DNA of 64,000 bases from Dyadobacter psychrotolerans (GCF_004349265.1 NZ_SMFL01000018.1:1-64000); one strand, 5' to 3'. Counted from the first letter of the stretch, positions 41,551 to 49,615 are shown. The notes: a model not told the origin generated them from the letters alone. Numbers and translations are program-made.

Positions 41551-42021
41551 ATGAACTATACCGACATTTACTTTATAAGTAGAATTTCAAATAAAAATTT
41601 TGATGTTAATAGCTCGTATAAAAAGGAATATATAGATAACATTTTGACATCAAAAAAACCTAGTGGATTAGAAACGAAAAGTGCTCTTGTTTTTAAGAAA
41701 AATGATAATAGAGCTATTATAACTATTACAACTACAATAAAATTCGTACTTCCCGTGGAGGGCAAAGAATTAATCAAATCTTCTTTTGCAACAGAATTTC
41801 ATATTTTAAACAGTGATTTGATTTTTAGTGGACTACATCAAGAGTCAGCGAACTTCATGGGACATCTATTTTTTGTGGCTCAAACTAATGCGCAAGGGAT
41901 TTTTGCAAACGAGTTGGAGCGCAAAAAACTACCTGTTGTTCCTATTCAATTTGTTCCTATGGATAGCTATAAACAAACCCTTATGGATTTTTTGAACGCT
42001 CATCATGGGGATAGAATTTAG
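41551..42021 (+). CDS. SecB-fold-like small protein
   Basis: About 156 residues from the ATG at 41551 (a TTG at 41545 is in frame). Strand-rich body (ALVFKKNDNRAIITITTTIKFVLP, SSFATEFHIL). The last 50 residues, MGHLFFVAQTNAQGIFANELERKKLPVVPIQFVPMDSYKQTLMDFL, follow the SecB pattern of a helix, a Pro-rich strand and a final helix. SecB-like proteins serve as chaperones in toxin-antitoxin-chaperone sets. The resemblance is weak and needs a structure-based search. Confidence 0.5.
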   Translation: MNYTDIYFISRISNKNFDVNSSYKKEYIDNILTSKKPSGLETKSALVFKKNDNRAIITITTTIKFVLPVEGKELIKSSFATEFHILNSDLIFSGLHQESANFMGHLFFVAQTNAQGIFANELERKKLPVVPIQFVPMDSYKQTLMDFLNAHHGDRI

Positions 42022-42045
42022 TAATTTATAACTAAAAAAAATTAA

Positions 42046-42216
42046 ATGGAAAGGAGATTTGTAACACTACATGTTAAAAATAGCGAATTTAAGGCAGAGC
42101 TAATTCAGTTTATTGTTAAAAATGACGGAACTGTGTTAGCTGTGTGTATGGATGAAGAGGGAGGTTTTGACACTTTTCCTTTGGAAGTTGTTCGAGGAGA
42201 TGGATTTGAAATTTAG
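42046..42216 (+). CDS. Small acidic protein of unknown function
   Basis: 56 residues (MERRFVTLHVKNSEFKAELI through VVRGDGFEI), preceded by AAATTAA-rich spacing and followed 29 bp later by the RES-domain gene. Small size, charge and tight spacing suggest a real gene. Possible antitoxin for the RES protein. Confidence 0.5.
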   Translation: MERRFVTLHVKNSEFKAELIQFIVKNDGTVLAVCMDEEGGFDTFPLEVVRGDGFEI

Positions 42217-42245
42217 ATTATTTGGACTAATTTTTTTATTTTTCT

Positions 42246-43286
42246 ATGCAGTTTCCGCAAATTCCAGAACAAAAAAAATACAACAATAGAAGTCATATGA
42301 CCCCGGAGCAAGAAGCAATGCTAGCGGCCATAAATGACCCGGATAATCTATCAAAAAAAAATGAAAAGATTTTACGTGAATGTAGAGACTTTTACTTGAA
42401 GGCTTTGAAATTCTTAAAGAATATAGATCTATCTAAGATAAATGAGAAAGATGCGAAAGACATAAAATCATATCTGAATACGATATTTAATTATAGAGGT
42501 GTCTTAAGGAACAATATATATTTTAAATATTTGTATAGAATTACATTAGTTAGAGATCATTTTTTGGAAGATGGCAAAGTTCGAGACCCGGGATTTATAG
42601 GATATCCTCCTTTGGATATTATAAAAAAAATCGGCATATATGGCAGAGCTAATTCCACTGAGACAACTGTTTTGTATTGTTCTTTTTCAGAGAACATAGC
42701 TCTGCTTGAAGCAAAGCCAAGAGTTGGGGACCGAATTATAATTTCTGAATGGATCAAAGAAAGTGATGAACCTTTTGTGAGTTATCCAATATTGAGTAAT
42801 AATATACAAATTAATGAAGGATTAGTAAAAGCATACAGATCGTTAGACAAAACTTTATCAGGATACCCTGATTTATTGAAACGGATTAATATGCTTTATT
42901 TTGATTTTATTGGTGGAGAATTTGTAAAGGACATACCAGTAGTTCATATAAATAAATTTGAGTATTTATTTAGTGCTTACTTTTCCGATAAAGTACTAAC
43001 AGGGGAAGAAAATAAAGCCCAGGACGGGAATAATTTTCAATACGATTGTATAATATACCCTAGTATTGCGGCTAAACACAGAACAGATAATTTAGCAATA
43101 CATCCAAATTCTGTCCATAAATTAAGAATTAATTCTTTGCGGGACGGTATAGTAACTGCTACGAACTATGATAATTGCCAGGAAGAAGATTTTGACATTA
43201 ACTCCCAGATATCGGTAATTGGGGGAAAGGAAACCAGAATATTAGCGAGCATTGAGAATGGAAGAATAATTTGGAGCGATGATTAG
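42246..43286 (+). CDS. RES-domain protein with N-terminal helical domain (probable toxin)
   Basis: 346 residues. Residues 1-90 are helical and charged (NEKILRECRDFYLKALKFLKNIDLSKINEKDAKDIKSYL), like the N-terminal domains fused to RES effectors. The RES domain has Arg98 (FKYLYRITLV), the GRxN motif GRAN (133-136), Glu155 in SENIALLEAK, and the late Ser motif IIYPSIAAKHRTDNLAIHP. RES toxins attack NAD+, causing growth arrest. The upstream small genes would be partners. Substrate and toxicity are inferred from the family. Confidence 0.7.
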   Translation: MQFPQIPEQKKYNNRSHMTPEQEAMLAAINDPDNLSKKNEKILRECRDFYLKALKFLKNIDLSKINEKDAKDIKSYLNTIFNYRGVLRNNIYFKYLYRITLVRDHFLEDGKVRDPGFIGYPPLDIIKKIGIYGRANSTETTVLYCSFSENIALLEAKPRVGDRIIISEWIKESDEPFVSYPILSNNIQINEGLVKAYRSLDKTLSGYPDLLKRINMLYFDFIGGEFVKDIPVVHINKFEYLFSAYFSDKVLTGEENKAQDGNNFQYDCIIYPSIAAKHRTDNLAIHPNSVHKLRINSLRDGIVTATNYDNCQEEDFDINSQISVIGGKETRILASIENGRIIWSDD

Positions 43287-43444
43287 ATTTGGACGGGATT
43301 GAGCAGGCATGGAAGGGCTTTCCAAATTCTGTTAAAAAGCGATCTTGCCGTTCTCTAAGCATAAAGCCCAGCTCGCCAGCTTGCTTATCTTTAACAGTTT
43401 AGCACGGTTTTTGTTAATCTGATTATCATCAGTAAACAGAAATC

Positions 43445-43669
43445 ATGAATAATTCAGAATCATATCCGCAGCATGCACGTTGGAAAGATGGCGCGAGACA
43501 AGAGCTGATACCGGAGGATGGAGAAACCTTACAAGATGCTATTGCCTTTATGCGTAACAGTTTAAAGCAGTACGGCCATGATGATTTGACTTTCTCAGAG
43601 GACGATGTTGAGTCAATCGATAGCAAATACTATATAACTTTAAGAAACGTAATCTCTGATATTGTTTAA
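43445..43669 (+). CDS. Small protein of unknown function (pre-SRAP cluster)
   Basis: 74 residues, acidic, helix-rich (GETLQDAIAFMRNSLKQYGHDDLTFSEDDVESI). No known family. It is followed 12 bp later by another small gene and then by the SRAP gene, likely one transcript connected with DNA damage response. Gap 43287-43444 before it holds no other feature I can support. Confidence 0.55.
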   Translation: MNNSESYPQHARWKDGARQELIPEDGETLQDAIAFMRNSLKQYGHDDLTFSEDDVESIDSKYYITLRNVISDIV

Positions 43670-43681
43670 ACTCATCACTCT

Positions 43682-43921
43682 ATGCTTTTTGAAAATGAGA
43701 GTTTCGAGTCAGAGCTTGAAGGCGTTAAACTGAGGATTGAAGAACATTCCATTGGCGAGACGATAGTATTTCGGGTTGCCTTCTCTGATGCAAGGAATCC
43801 TTTGACCGTAAGCAAAATGAACACGCCCAGCGGGAAGATATGGATGTCTATCCCACAAGGACGACAGAGGGAAGCCGAAAAGATAGGAGAAATTATCACC
43901 GAACATTTCAAAACTAAGTAA
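43682..43921 (+). CDS. Small protein of unknown function (pre-SRAP cluster)
   Basis: 79 residues: beta-strand-rich (EDLEGVKLRIEEHSIGETIVFRVAF-type pattern and GKIWMSIPQGRQREAEKIGEIITEHF). The sequence might form a small alpha/beta fold. Its stop lies two bases before the SRAP ATG, so the two are co-transcribed. No family recognised. Confidence 0.55.
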   Translation: MLFENESFESELEGVKLRIEEHSIGETIVFRVAFSDARNPLTVSKMNTPSGKIWMSIPQGRQREAEKIGEIITEHFKTK

Positions 43922-43923
43922 CC

Positions 43924-44739
43924 ATGTGCTACTACAATGGACAAAAGGTTTCCCGGTCGGAATACATTCGACTTATGGAGCTTGAAAAAGCTGTTGCTAA
44001 TTATAACTTTCTTGATAAGGATGTACAGGAAGGGTTCGCCTATGGACCGAGTGCTGTGCTCAAACCGAATGACTTGAAAAGCAATTTTGACATTGTTCAA
44101 ATGGAGTGGGGCTTCATCCCATCTTATTTAAAGACAAGAGAAGATGTCAAGAAAATGCGCACTGGTTATAAAGACGTAGCGGGAAAATATCATCCACCGC
44201 TGACGACCTTGAATGCTAAAGGTGAAGAATTGCTATTTCCCGGTAAAATGTATCGAGACGCAACCTTAAAAAGACGCTGCCTAGTTTTATCAACTGGCTT
44301 TTACGAATGGAGACACATCTTCCCCAAAAATAAAAGAACAGGTGAACCGCTAAAAACGGCCGTTAAATATCCATATTACATTAGTCTGAAAGAACAGGAA
44401 TACTTTTACATGGCCGGGATCTGGCAGCCATGGGTTGATCGTCAAACCGGGGAAGAAGTGGATACAATGGCAATAGTAACTACCGACGCGAACTATCTTA
44501 TGAAGCAGGTGCATAACAGCAAAAACAGGATGCCGACCATTTTGAATAATGAATTAGCCTGGGAATGGATGATGGATGATTTGACTGAGAAGCGTATAAC
44601 TGAAATTGCAACAAACCAATACCCCACTGATCAGATGCAAGCCTACACGATTGATAAGGATTTTAGAACGTCTGTCGAACCAGCCAGAGCATTTACTTAC
44701 GAAGAACTTCCGAATTTAGAAGTTATCAACGCCACATAA
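43924..44739 (+). CDS. yedK: SRAP-domain (YedK/HMCES-like) SOS-associated protein
   Basis: 271 residues. The protein starts MCYYNGQ, with Cys2 becoming the new N-terminal catalytic residue after Met removal. Other SRAP motifs: MEWGFIPSY, TLNAKGEELL, KRRCLVLSTGFYEW (catalytic Glu in YEW), FYMAGIWQPW, and HNSKNRMPTIL with the catalytic His. SRAP proteins crosslink to abasic sites in single-stranded DNA and protect them. It fits beside umuDC as a DNA-damage module, possibly useful when single strands enter by conjugation. Confidence 0.92.
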   Translation: MCYYNGQKVSRSEYIRLMELEKAVANYNFLDKDVQEGFAYGPSAVLKPNDLKSNFDIVQMEWGFIPSYLKTREDVKKMRTGYKDVAGKYHPPLTTLNAKGEELLFPGKMYRDATLKRRCLVLSTGFYEWRHIFPKNKRTGEPLKTAVKYPYYISLKEQEYFYMAGIWQPWVDRQTGEEVDTMAIVTTDANYLMKQVHNSKNRMPTILNNELAWEWMMDDLTEKRITEIATNQYPTDQMQAYTIDKDFRTSVEPARAFTYEELPNLEVINAT

Positions 44740-44754
44740 ATCAGCGTTGATAAC
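44722..44754 (+). terminator. Terminator at the end of the SRAP gene
   Basis: GTTATCAACGC (44722-44732) and GCGTTGATAAC (44744-44754) form a perfect 11-bp stem, followed by CTTTTA. It overlaps the last codons of the SRAP gene. It is also positioned to end the minus-strand DUF2971 transcript (44775), so may be bidirectional. Confidence 0.8.
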
Positions 44755-44774
44755 CTTTTAACAGAGTATTTAAA

Positions 44775-45701
44775 TTATAATGGTCTTATTTCTATCGTGT
44801 CCCCGTTACGATATGCCATCTTGTAAGTAACATTCAGCCCCTGTTTTTCACATTCAATTTTTATCTCATCTAAATGCTTTGGGTCTATGTTTTCTCCAAA
44901 TATTATTCCGGTGTATGCAGATAATGGTATGTCTAATTTATCATTGAAAGTTGGAATCAATTCTTTGTAATGAGGGAGGAGTCCTAAATCGTCTGTCCAA
45001 TCATGCTTTATAAACCTTAATTCGTTTTCAAACTCGTATTCTTTAAATTTGAAGGTAAAGGCATCTATTAGTAACTCGTTAAATAGCTTTGCTCTAAGTT
45101 CTGGTTGTTCTCCATTTAAGAAATGATGCGTCAATTTATATCCAGGATCTGAAATATATCTTACATGACCACCGCTTATTAAATTTACAGGTATTAGTGG
45201 TGCGATTTGTTCAAAGTCAAATTCAACACAAAAGCCAGAAAGATTATCTGCATACCCATCCCACATCCGGATGCTATCACATGATTTCGCTGCACTAAAT
45301 ACATAAGTTTTGTCTGCTATAAGGCTATAATATTCCTTTTTTCGCTTTTCTTGCTTTTCGTCTGTTCCATAACACTCATCGTATATGAGTTGTACTCTTC
45401 GGATTATATTATCCCTATTTGGCCTAATTCCTTCCGACTCGATTTGTTTAGTTATTTTACCTTTATAAGCTTCTAAAACTGTCTCAAACGAAAAATCAAA
45501 GAGAATTGGAAATCGACAATCAAACTTGTCTGGAAATTTTATCGCCCGTGCAAAATGAATTTGCTTTTTAGTTATTATCTCATCATGATATTGCTCTTTC
45601 CAATCACGGTATTTATAAATCTTAGGAGGGTAGCCACCGACCGGTAGATGTTCAGATCTTCCAGTAACATATCGTGGCTGTTCAAGAGGGGGAGGAGTCA
45701 T
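44775..45701 (-). CDS. DUF2971-domain protein (second copy in window)
   Basis: 308 residues. Motifs: PPKIYKYRDWKEQYHDEIITKKQIHFARAIKFPDKFDCRFPI, YVFSAAKSCDSIRMWDGYADNLSGFCVEFDF, VRYISDPGY, and YEFENELRFIKHDW. This is the DUF2971 pattern of conserved Tyr-Lys-Tyr start, a Trp-x-Tyr core and Glu-x-Arg motif. Biochemical function unknown. The sequence is well diverged from the copy at 27063-27983, so the two were not made by a recent duplication. It lies downstream of umuDC on the same strand. Confidence 0.8.
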   Translation of the reverse strand: MTPPPLEQPRYVTGRSEHLPVGGYPPKIYKYRDWKEQYHDEIITKKQIHFARAIKFPDKFDCRFPILFDFSFETVLEAYKGKITKQIESEGIRPNRDNIIRRVQLIYDECYGTDEKQEKRKKEYYSLIADKTYVFSAAKSCDSIRMWDGYADNLSGFCVEFDFEQIAPLIPVNLISGGHVRYISDPGYKLTHHFLNGEQPELRAKLFNELLIDAFTFKFKEYEFENELRFIKHDWTDDLGLLPHYKELIPTFNDKLDIPLSAYTGIIFGENIDPKHLDEIKIECEKQGLNVTYKMAYRNGDTIEIRPL

Positions 45702-45769
45702 GTTTTATTGAAATTTAAATACCTAATTAATTTACAAACCCAATTTATATTTATTTGACCATTTTCATA

Positions 45770-47029
45770 TCAGCGGGCATTAATTAAGATGATTTCATCT
45801 AACCGGGTTGTATATCTACGCGAAAGTCTTTCTCTCTTCATTTTCCAAACTCTGTCTAAGTCTTGTGCTGCAAGCTTCACTTTTTGCTGACCGTACGACT
45901 TATTAAGCTTATCAATCACAGCCATAAGCTCTAAGTGCTTTGGATTGGAATTCTCAAATATCATTGTTTGCTTAGAATCTTCTGGTGTTAGTTCTAAAAC
46001 GATCACCCCTGCTTTCTTGTAACCGAATCCAGGTTTATAGATCCTTTTGAGTGCTTGGATAGCGAACTCAGCTAATTCAATACTCGAATTTGTAGGAAAA
46101 GGCAAATCAACAGAAATGCTCATGCTATACTGTGGCTGATCCTGGCGGAAGAAATTCGTAACAATAAATATTTGTAGGACATTACAGCAGCAGTCTTGCT
46201 TCCGGAGCTTTTCAGCACAGATTGTAGCATACGTAACGACACGTTCTTTTATTTCGTCGTAGATTGAATAGTTTTTGTCAAAACTCCGGGTACAAGCAAT
46301 GCTTTTTTTATCTGCTATTTCATCCAGTTCAAGAGTTCGAATCCCTGATAATTCCTTTTTTAACCGCAGGCCGACAATGGACATATTTTTTTTAACCCAT
46401 GCGTCACCCATTAATGTAAAGTCCAGAGCTGTTATAACTCCCTGATCATTAAGTCTTTTAGCGTGTTGGCGACCAATTCCCCAGACATCTTCAATTTTCA
46501 ACCATTTGATAGCCTTCTGTAATTTTTCAACTGTGTCGATGATATATACTCCACCTAATTCCGGAAATTTTTTTGCAATTTTATTTGCGACCTTGGCAAG
46601 TGCCTTGGTAGGAGCAAATCCTACTGAAACAGGAATTCCAGTACATTTATGCACTTTCCTTTTCATTTCTATACCAATTCTTTGGAGATCAAAATGTTTA
46701 AATCCGTCGAAGCAGAGAAAGGCTTCGTCGATGCTGTAAACTTCCAGATCTGGGCAGAAAGTGCCTAGAATTGTCATGACACGAGCGCTCATGTCTCCAT
46801 ATAAAGCGTAATTTGAGGAAAATACCTGAACGCCATGTTTTTCAAACATCTTTTCATATTCAAAAGCAGGCGCGCCCATTGGAATATTTAATGCTTTGGC
46901 CTCATTGCTGCGAGCCACAACGCAGCCATCATTGTTGGATAAAACAACAATCGGGACACCGTTCAGTTCCGGTCTAAAAACACGTTCGCACGATGCATAA
47001 AAATTATTACAATCAATTAGTGCGAACAT
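45770..47029 (-). CDS. umuC: Y-family DNA polymerase V subunit UmuC
   Basis: 419 residues. Palm motifs: MFALIDCNNFYASCERVFRP (metal-binding Asp), GCVVARSNEAKALNIPMGAPAFEYEKM and LEVYSIDEAFLCFDG (catalytic SIDEAF). The thumb and little-finger parts follow (WGIGRQHAKRLNDQGV, IACTRSFDKNYSIYDEIKERV). It bypasses DNA lesions together with UmuD'. The start overlaps the umuD end by 17 bp. Plasmid-borne umuDC pairs are common and are induced under DNA damage. Confidence 0.93.
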   Translation of the reverse strand: MFALIDCNNFYASCERVFRPELNGVPIVVLSNNDGCVVARSNEAKALNIPMGAPAFEYEKMFEKHGVQVFSSNYALYGDMSARVMTILGTFCPDLEVYSIDEAFLCFDGFKHFDLQRIGIEMKRKVHKCTGIPVSVGFAPTKALAKVANKIAKKFPELGGVYIIDTVEKLQKAIKWLKIEDVWGIGRQHAKRLNDQGVITALDFTLMGDAWVKKNMSIVGLRLKKELSGIRTLELDEIADKKSIACTRSFDKNYSIYDEIKERVVTYATICAEKLRKQDCCCNVLQIFIVTNFFRQDQPQYSMSISVDLPFPTNSSIELAEFAIQALKRIYKPGFGYKKAGVIVLELTPEDSKQTMIFENSNPKHLELMAVIDKLNKSYGQQKVKLAAQDLDRVWKMKRERLSRRYTTRLDEIILINAR

Positions 47030-47480
47030 TTTTTACATCTTTAATTATTTTCACAACGATTCCCCAGATTGCAAATTCATCGTTAACAGCAATTTTAACT
47101 GAGCTATACTTTTCATTTGCAGGAACGAGCCAGAGTGAATTTTTATCTTTTCTAATTCGCTTTACGGTAAATTCGCCGTTAATATGTGCAACTGCAATGC
47201 AATTATTCTCAAATTCTAAACTCTTATCAATTATAAGAATATCGCCATCGGAAATTCCCACATCTTGCATGGAATCACCTTTTACCTTACCTAAAAAAGT
47301 ACTAGAAGGATTTTTTACCAGCTCTTTGACCAAATCTATGTTGACGTCAATAAAGTCGGCTGCTGGGCTTGGAAACCCTGCTTTCAAGCCTTCAAAATAT
47401 GGCATGAAAAATTCAAATTGCATATTCATGCAAGATATAATTTCTAATGACCGCGATTTTAGAATAGGTTCTAGTTCCAT
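47013..47480 (-). CDS. umuD: UmuD-like LexA-family S24 peptidase
   Basis: 155 residues. Self-cleavage region LKAGFPSPAADFIDVNIDLVKEL (Ala-Gly bond), nucleophile serine in KGDSMQDVGISDGDILIID, and the Lys base in FTVKRIRKD. It cleaves itself upon RecA activation to form UmuD'. A later start at MQFEFFMPYFEG would match the usual UmuD length of about 140 more closely. It is the first gene of the umuDC operon and is preceded by tandem palindromes. Confidence 0.9.
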   Translation of the reverse strand: MELEPILKSRSLEIISCMNMQFEFFMPYFEGLKAGFPSPAADFIDVNIDLVKELVKNPSSTFLGKVKGDSMQDVGISDGDILIIDKSLEFENNCIAVAHINGEFTVKRIRKDKNSLWLVPANEKYSSVKIAVNDEFAIWGIVVKIIKDVKNVRTN

Positions 47481-47521
47481 TGCTTATGTTTATTTACTTT
47501 ATTACTAATTCTATCAATATG

Positions 47522-47554
47522 TTGGAATAATTCCAAAAGTATGGAAAATTTCCA
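47522..47554 (-). promoter_or_regulatory. Tandem palindromic operators upstream of umuDC
   Basis: Two palindromes with related halves: TTGGAATAATTCCAA (47522-47536) and TGGAAAATTTCCA (47542-47554), centres 19 bp apart. They lie 42-74 bp in front of umuD. They may be SOS-type operators bound by a LexA-like repressor or by the unprocessed UmuD relative. Confidence 0.55.
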
Positions 47555-47578
47555 ATAATAAAACAGTGCCTTCTTATT

Positions 47579-47866
47579 GGGCTGTCGGGAATACTACATG
47601 TAAGTAGTCATTTTCCTAAGTTATCCACAAAAAAATTAAAATTGGCTGTCGCAAATACTACATGTAAGGCGAGTGGGTTGTCGGGAATGCTACATGTAAA
47701 TGATTTTGGCTGTCGAGAATACTACATGTAATTTTTACTGGTTGTCGAGAATGCTACATGTAAGTCAAAATTGTGTATTGGTTGTCGGGAATCCTACATG
47801 TAATAGAAGTCAATTTATTGCGTTTCCAGCGAATTGAGAGGGGGGTATGTCCAGAATACTACATCA
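47579..47866 (+). repeat. Main iteron array (six copies plus one degenerate)
   Basis: Direct repeats of about 22-24 bp with consensus GTCGNRAATNCTACATGTAA, starting near 47579, 47644, 47675, 47708, 47740 and 47780; a degenerate one (TGTCCAGAATACTACATCAA) is at about 47847-47866. All have the same orientation, and spacing is irregular (31-65 bp). Iterons of this kind are Rep-binding sites of Rep_3/RepB plasmids; the following AT-rich sequence (47867-48060) may be the melting region. Probable vegetative origin. Confidence 0.8.
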
Positions 47867-48059
47867 ATATTATATAACAATTATAAAAACTATAAAAAGA
47901 GAAAAAGAAAAGCGGTATTCGCTATCGCTCATGTTTTTATTATTTGAACAAATGGGGAAGAGAATGTGCAATTTTTTTAAACTAATAAGATAGTTGTAAT
48001 TTTTTGTATAATTTATACTTCGAGCGATCCAGGCTAACAATGGTTTTAATAAAATTACT

Positions 48060-48094
48060 ATTACAATATATTGTATATTACATTTTATTGTAAT
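48060..48094. promoter_or_regulatory. Double ATTACA...TGTAAT operator
   Basis: ATTACAATATATTGTA at 48060-48075, followed directly by ATTACATTTTATTGTAAT at 48077-48094, an imperfect palindrome with the same half-sites. It lies 30 bp before the 48124 gene and matches the perfect palindrome at 32275-32292. Confidence 0.55.
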
Positions 48095-48123
48095 ATATTT
48101 ATTAGAATTTTATAACCTATATT

Positions 48124-48360
48124 ATGGAAAGGAAAATAGACGCCGGAGGCCGATGTATTGATGTTTTAAGTTGGATATCAGCCGGATTTTTAAGTTGCAT
48201 GTGGATCAGTTTACTAATACTGGATCTATCTTACGATACAACGTTGTTTTTAAAGGCTCATATTGTGGCTCTGGTGACGTTTGCCATCAACTACGATACA
48301 AAGTTTAACCTCAAAAATGTTAATCCCGGTACAGATGATAAAATAGGCTGCAAATATTAA
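48124..48360 (+). CDS. Small membrane protein of unknown function
   Basis: 78 residues with two membrane helices (VLSWISAGFLSCMWISLLIL and LFLKAHIVALVTFAINYD) and a hydrophilic tail. It stands alone between iteron groups and has an operator-like double palindrome just upstream, so is probably a regulated real gene. Function unknown; possibilities include plasmid maintenance or exclusion. Confidence 0.55.
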   Translation: MERKIDAGGRCIDVLSWISAGFLSCMWISLLILDLSYDTTLFLKAHIVALVTFAINYDTKFNLKNVNPGTDDKIGCKY

Positions 48361-48492
48361 GATAGTAACAGAAGTATCAGAAGGCATTAAAGCCAAGCAG
48401 ATCTCGTTCAAAGATATTTATAAAGCATGATCTTTCCGTATGCAAATCTAAGCGTCAAGTTTGGAGGTGTTTTAGTAGGAAATGCAATGTCT
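48361..48492. other. Spacer between small membrane gene and the second iteron group
   Basis: No gene, repeat or terminator recognised in these 130 bases. Confidence 0.3.
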
Positions 48493-48830
48493 GGGTTGTC
48501 CGAAATACTACATGTAACTTTTTTTGAAGATGATAATCTTTGATCCTGAGCTAGAACCGTTTCATTGTATAATCATGCGAAATGCCATTCTTGTTACTAA
48601 TTCTGCCAGCAGCTTCATATTCGTTTATCAACTTCCCTGATTTTAGATGGGTTGTCGCAAATACTACATGTAAGCCTTTGGAAAACTCTGGTTTTTTAAG
48701 GATTTCAGAAGGTTAATTTCGGCTTAATCATATCATATAACAGTTTAATAGGACAAAACTTAATTTGTTCTACAGTACAAGGTCCGTATTATCACAGCCC
48801 AAAACGGGTTGTCGAGAATGCTACATGTAG
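48493..48830 (+). repeat. Second iteron group (three spaced copies)
   Basis: Three further iterons with the AATRCTACATGTA core at about 48493-48517, 48649-48673 and 48806-48830, with 130-bp gaps that contain no gene. They may act as handcuffing or copy-number (inc) sites. The last one starts the right-hand repeat module. Confidence 0.75.
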
Positions 48831-48880
48831 CTTTGTAAAAAAAACCTAAGTTTTTGCTAATCAACTTCATTAGCTCCCGG

Positions 48881-49081
48881 TCTGATCAGTGCTCTGTCAC
48901 CTAAGAAAATGCTTATCCTGGTTGAAAATCGTTTTAATTTCTCTAAGGTTTTCAGCTGGCCACACCTGGCGCTGGCGCACAAAACACTAGCATTAAATAG
49001 GGTAGGGGAGATCATGAAAATGCCCCAAACCTGACAGGGTATTGGGGCGCGAAAAATTAAACCTCTTAAAATTTAATTATC
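48881..49081 (+). repeat. Right copy of the diverged direct-repeat module
   Basis: CTGATCAGTG at 48881 lies 50 bp after the iteron, as in the left copy; CACCTAAGAAAAT follows, and the 24-bp block at 49058-49081 is identical to 32347-32370. It lies between the second iteron group and the end of the tra operon. Both copies are on the plus strand. Confidence 0.65.
49022..49048 (-). terminator. Terminator of the tra operon
   Basis: GCCCCAA (49022-49028) and TTGGGGC (49042-49048) form a 7-bp GC-rich stem with a further short CCT/AGG pairing in the loop. It lies 53 bp after the traQ stop. Read on the minus strand, the hairpin is followed by ATTTTCA. Confidence 0.6.
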
Positions 49082-49100
49082 GGAAGTCAAAATTAAGTCT

Positions 49101-49595
49101 TTATTTGACTATAAAAAAGCTCTTTTTAAAGGTCTTTGATTTCTTTGCATCGTCAGTACAGGTTATATTTACTGATGTCTGTCCAAGAGTTATTGGAAGG
49201 AATAGAATGTAAAGTTTGTCTTCGACGAAACTCGATGTTGTAACGTTGAGCCAGTCATTCGCTCTTATTTCTTGCGCCCGGTATACCAAGCTAGCGTCGG
49301 TACCTTCATCCACCTGATATGTTATTTTATAATTTACATTCTTACTGAACGTCAGCTGCTTTAAGTATAGTTCAAGGAAAATAACTCTGCTTTTGCTGAT
49401 CGTATCGGTTGGTATTACGACATAGCTTGTATCCCTACCGAGCTTCGCATCCATCGCTCGAAAGGAAAAGTTATATTCAGGAAAGCCTGGTGTTGCCCCA
49501 TAATCTTCCATAGGTGTTAGGCTTAACTGTCCTTCACATCCTATTAGTGTCGCTATTCCTAAGAACATTACGAACATATATATTGCATTTTTCAT
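49101..49595 (-). CDS. traQ: Conjugal transfer protein TraQ-like (DUF3872)
   Basis: 164 residues. A lipoprotein-type start (MKNAIYMFVMFLGIATLIGCEG) is followed by a beta-rich domain (YNFSFRAMDAKLGRDTSYVV, RVIFLELYLKQLTF, NYKITYQVDEGTDASL). This matches DUF3872, the TraQ family of Bacteroidota conjugative elements. It is the last gene of the tra operon. Its role in transfer is not well defined. Confidence 0.8.
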   Translation of the reverse strand: MKNAIYMFVMFLGIATLIGCEGQLSLTPMEDYGATPGFPEYNFSFRAMDAKLGRDTSYVVIPTDTISKSRVIFLELYLKQLTFSKNVNYKITYQVDEGTDASLVYRAQEIRANDWLNVTTSSFVEDKLYILFLPITLGQTSVNITCTDDAKKSKTFKKSFFIVK

Positions 49596-49615
49596 AGCTC
49601 TGTTTATTATTTACA

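Noticed and set aside
42067..42080. CACTACATGTTAAAA resembling part of an iteron
   Set aside because: Only the CTACATGTTA part matches, the upstream GTCG half is missing, and it lies within a small coding sequence; chance similarity is likely.
47579..47866. Regular direct repeats considered as a CRISPR array
   Set aside because: Repeats are variable, spacing is irregular (7-40 bp between units) and there are no cas genes; they fit iterons better.
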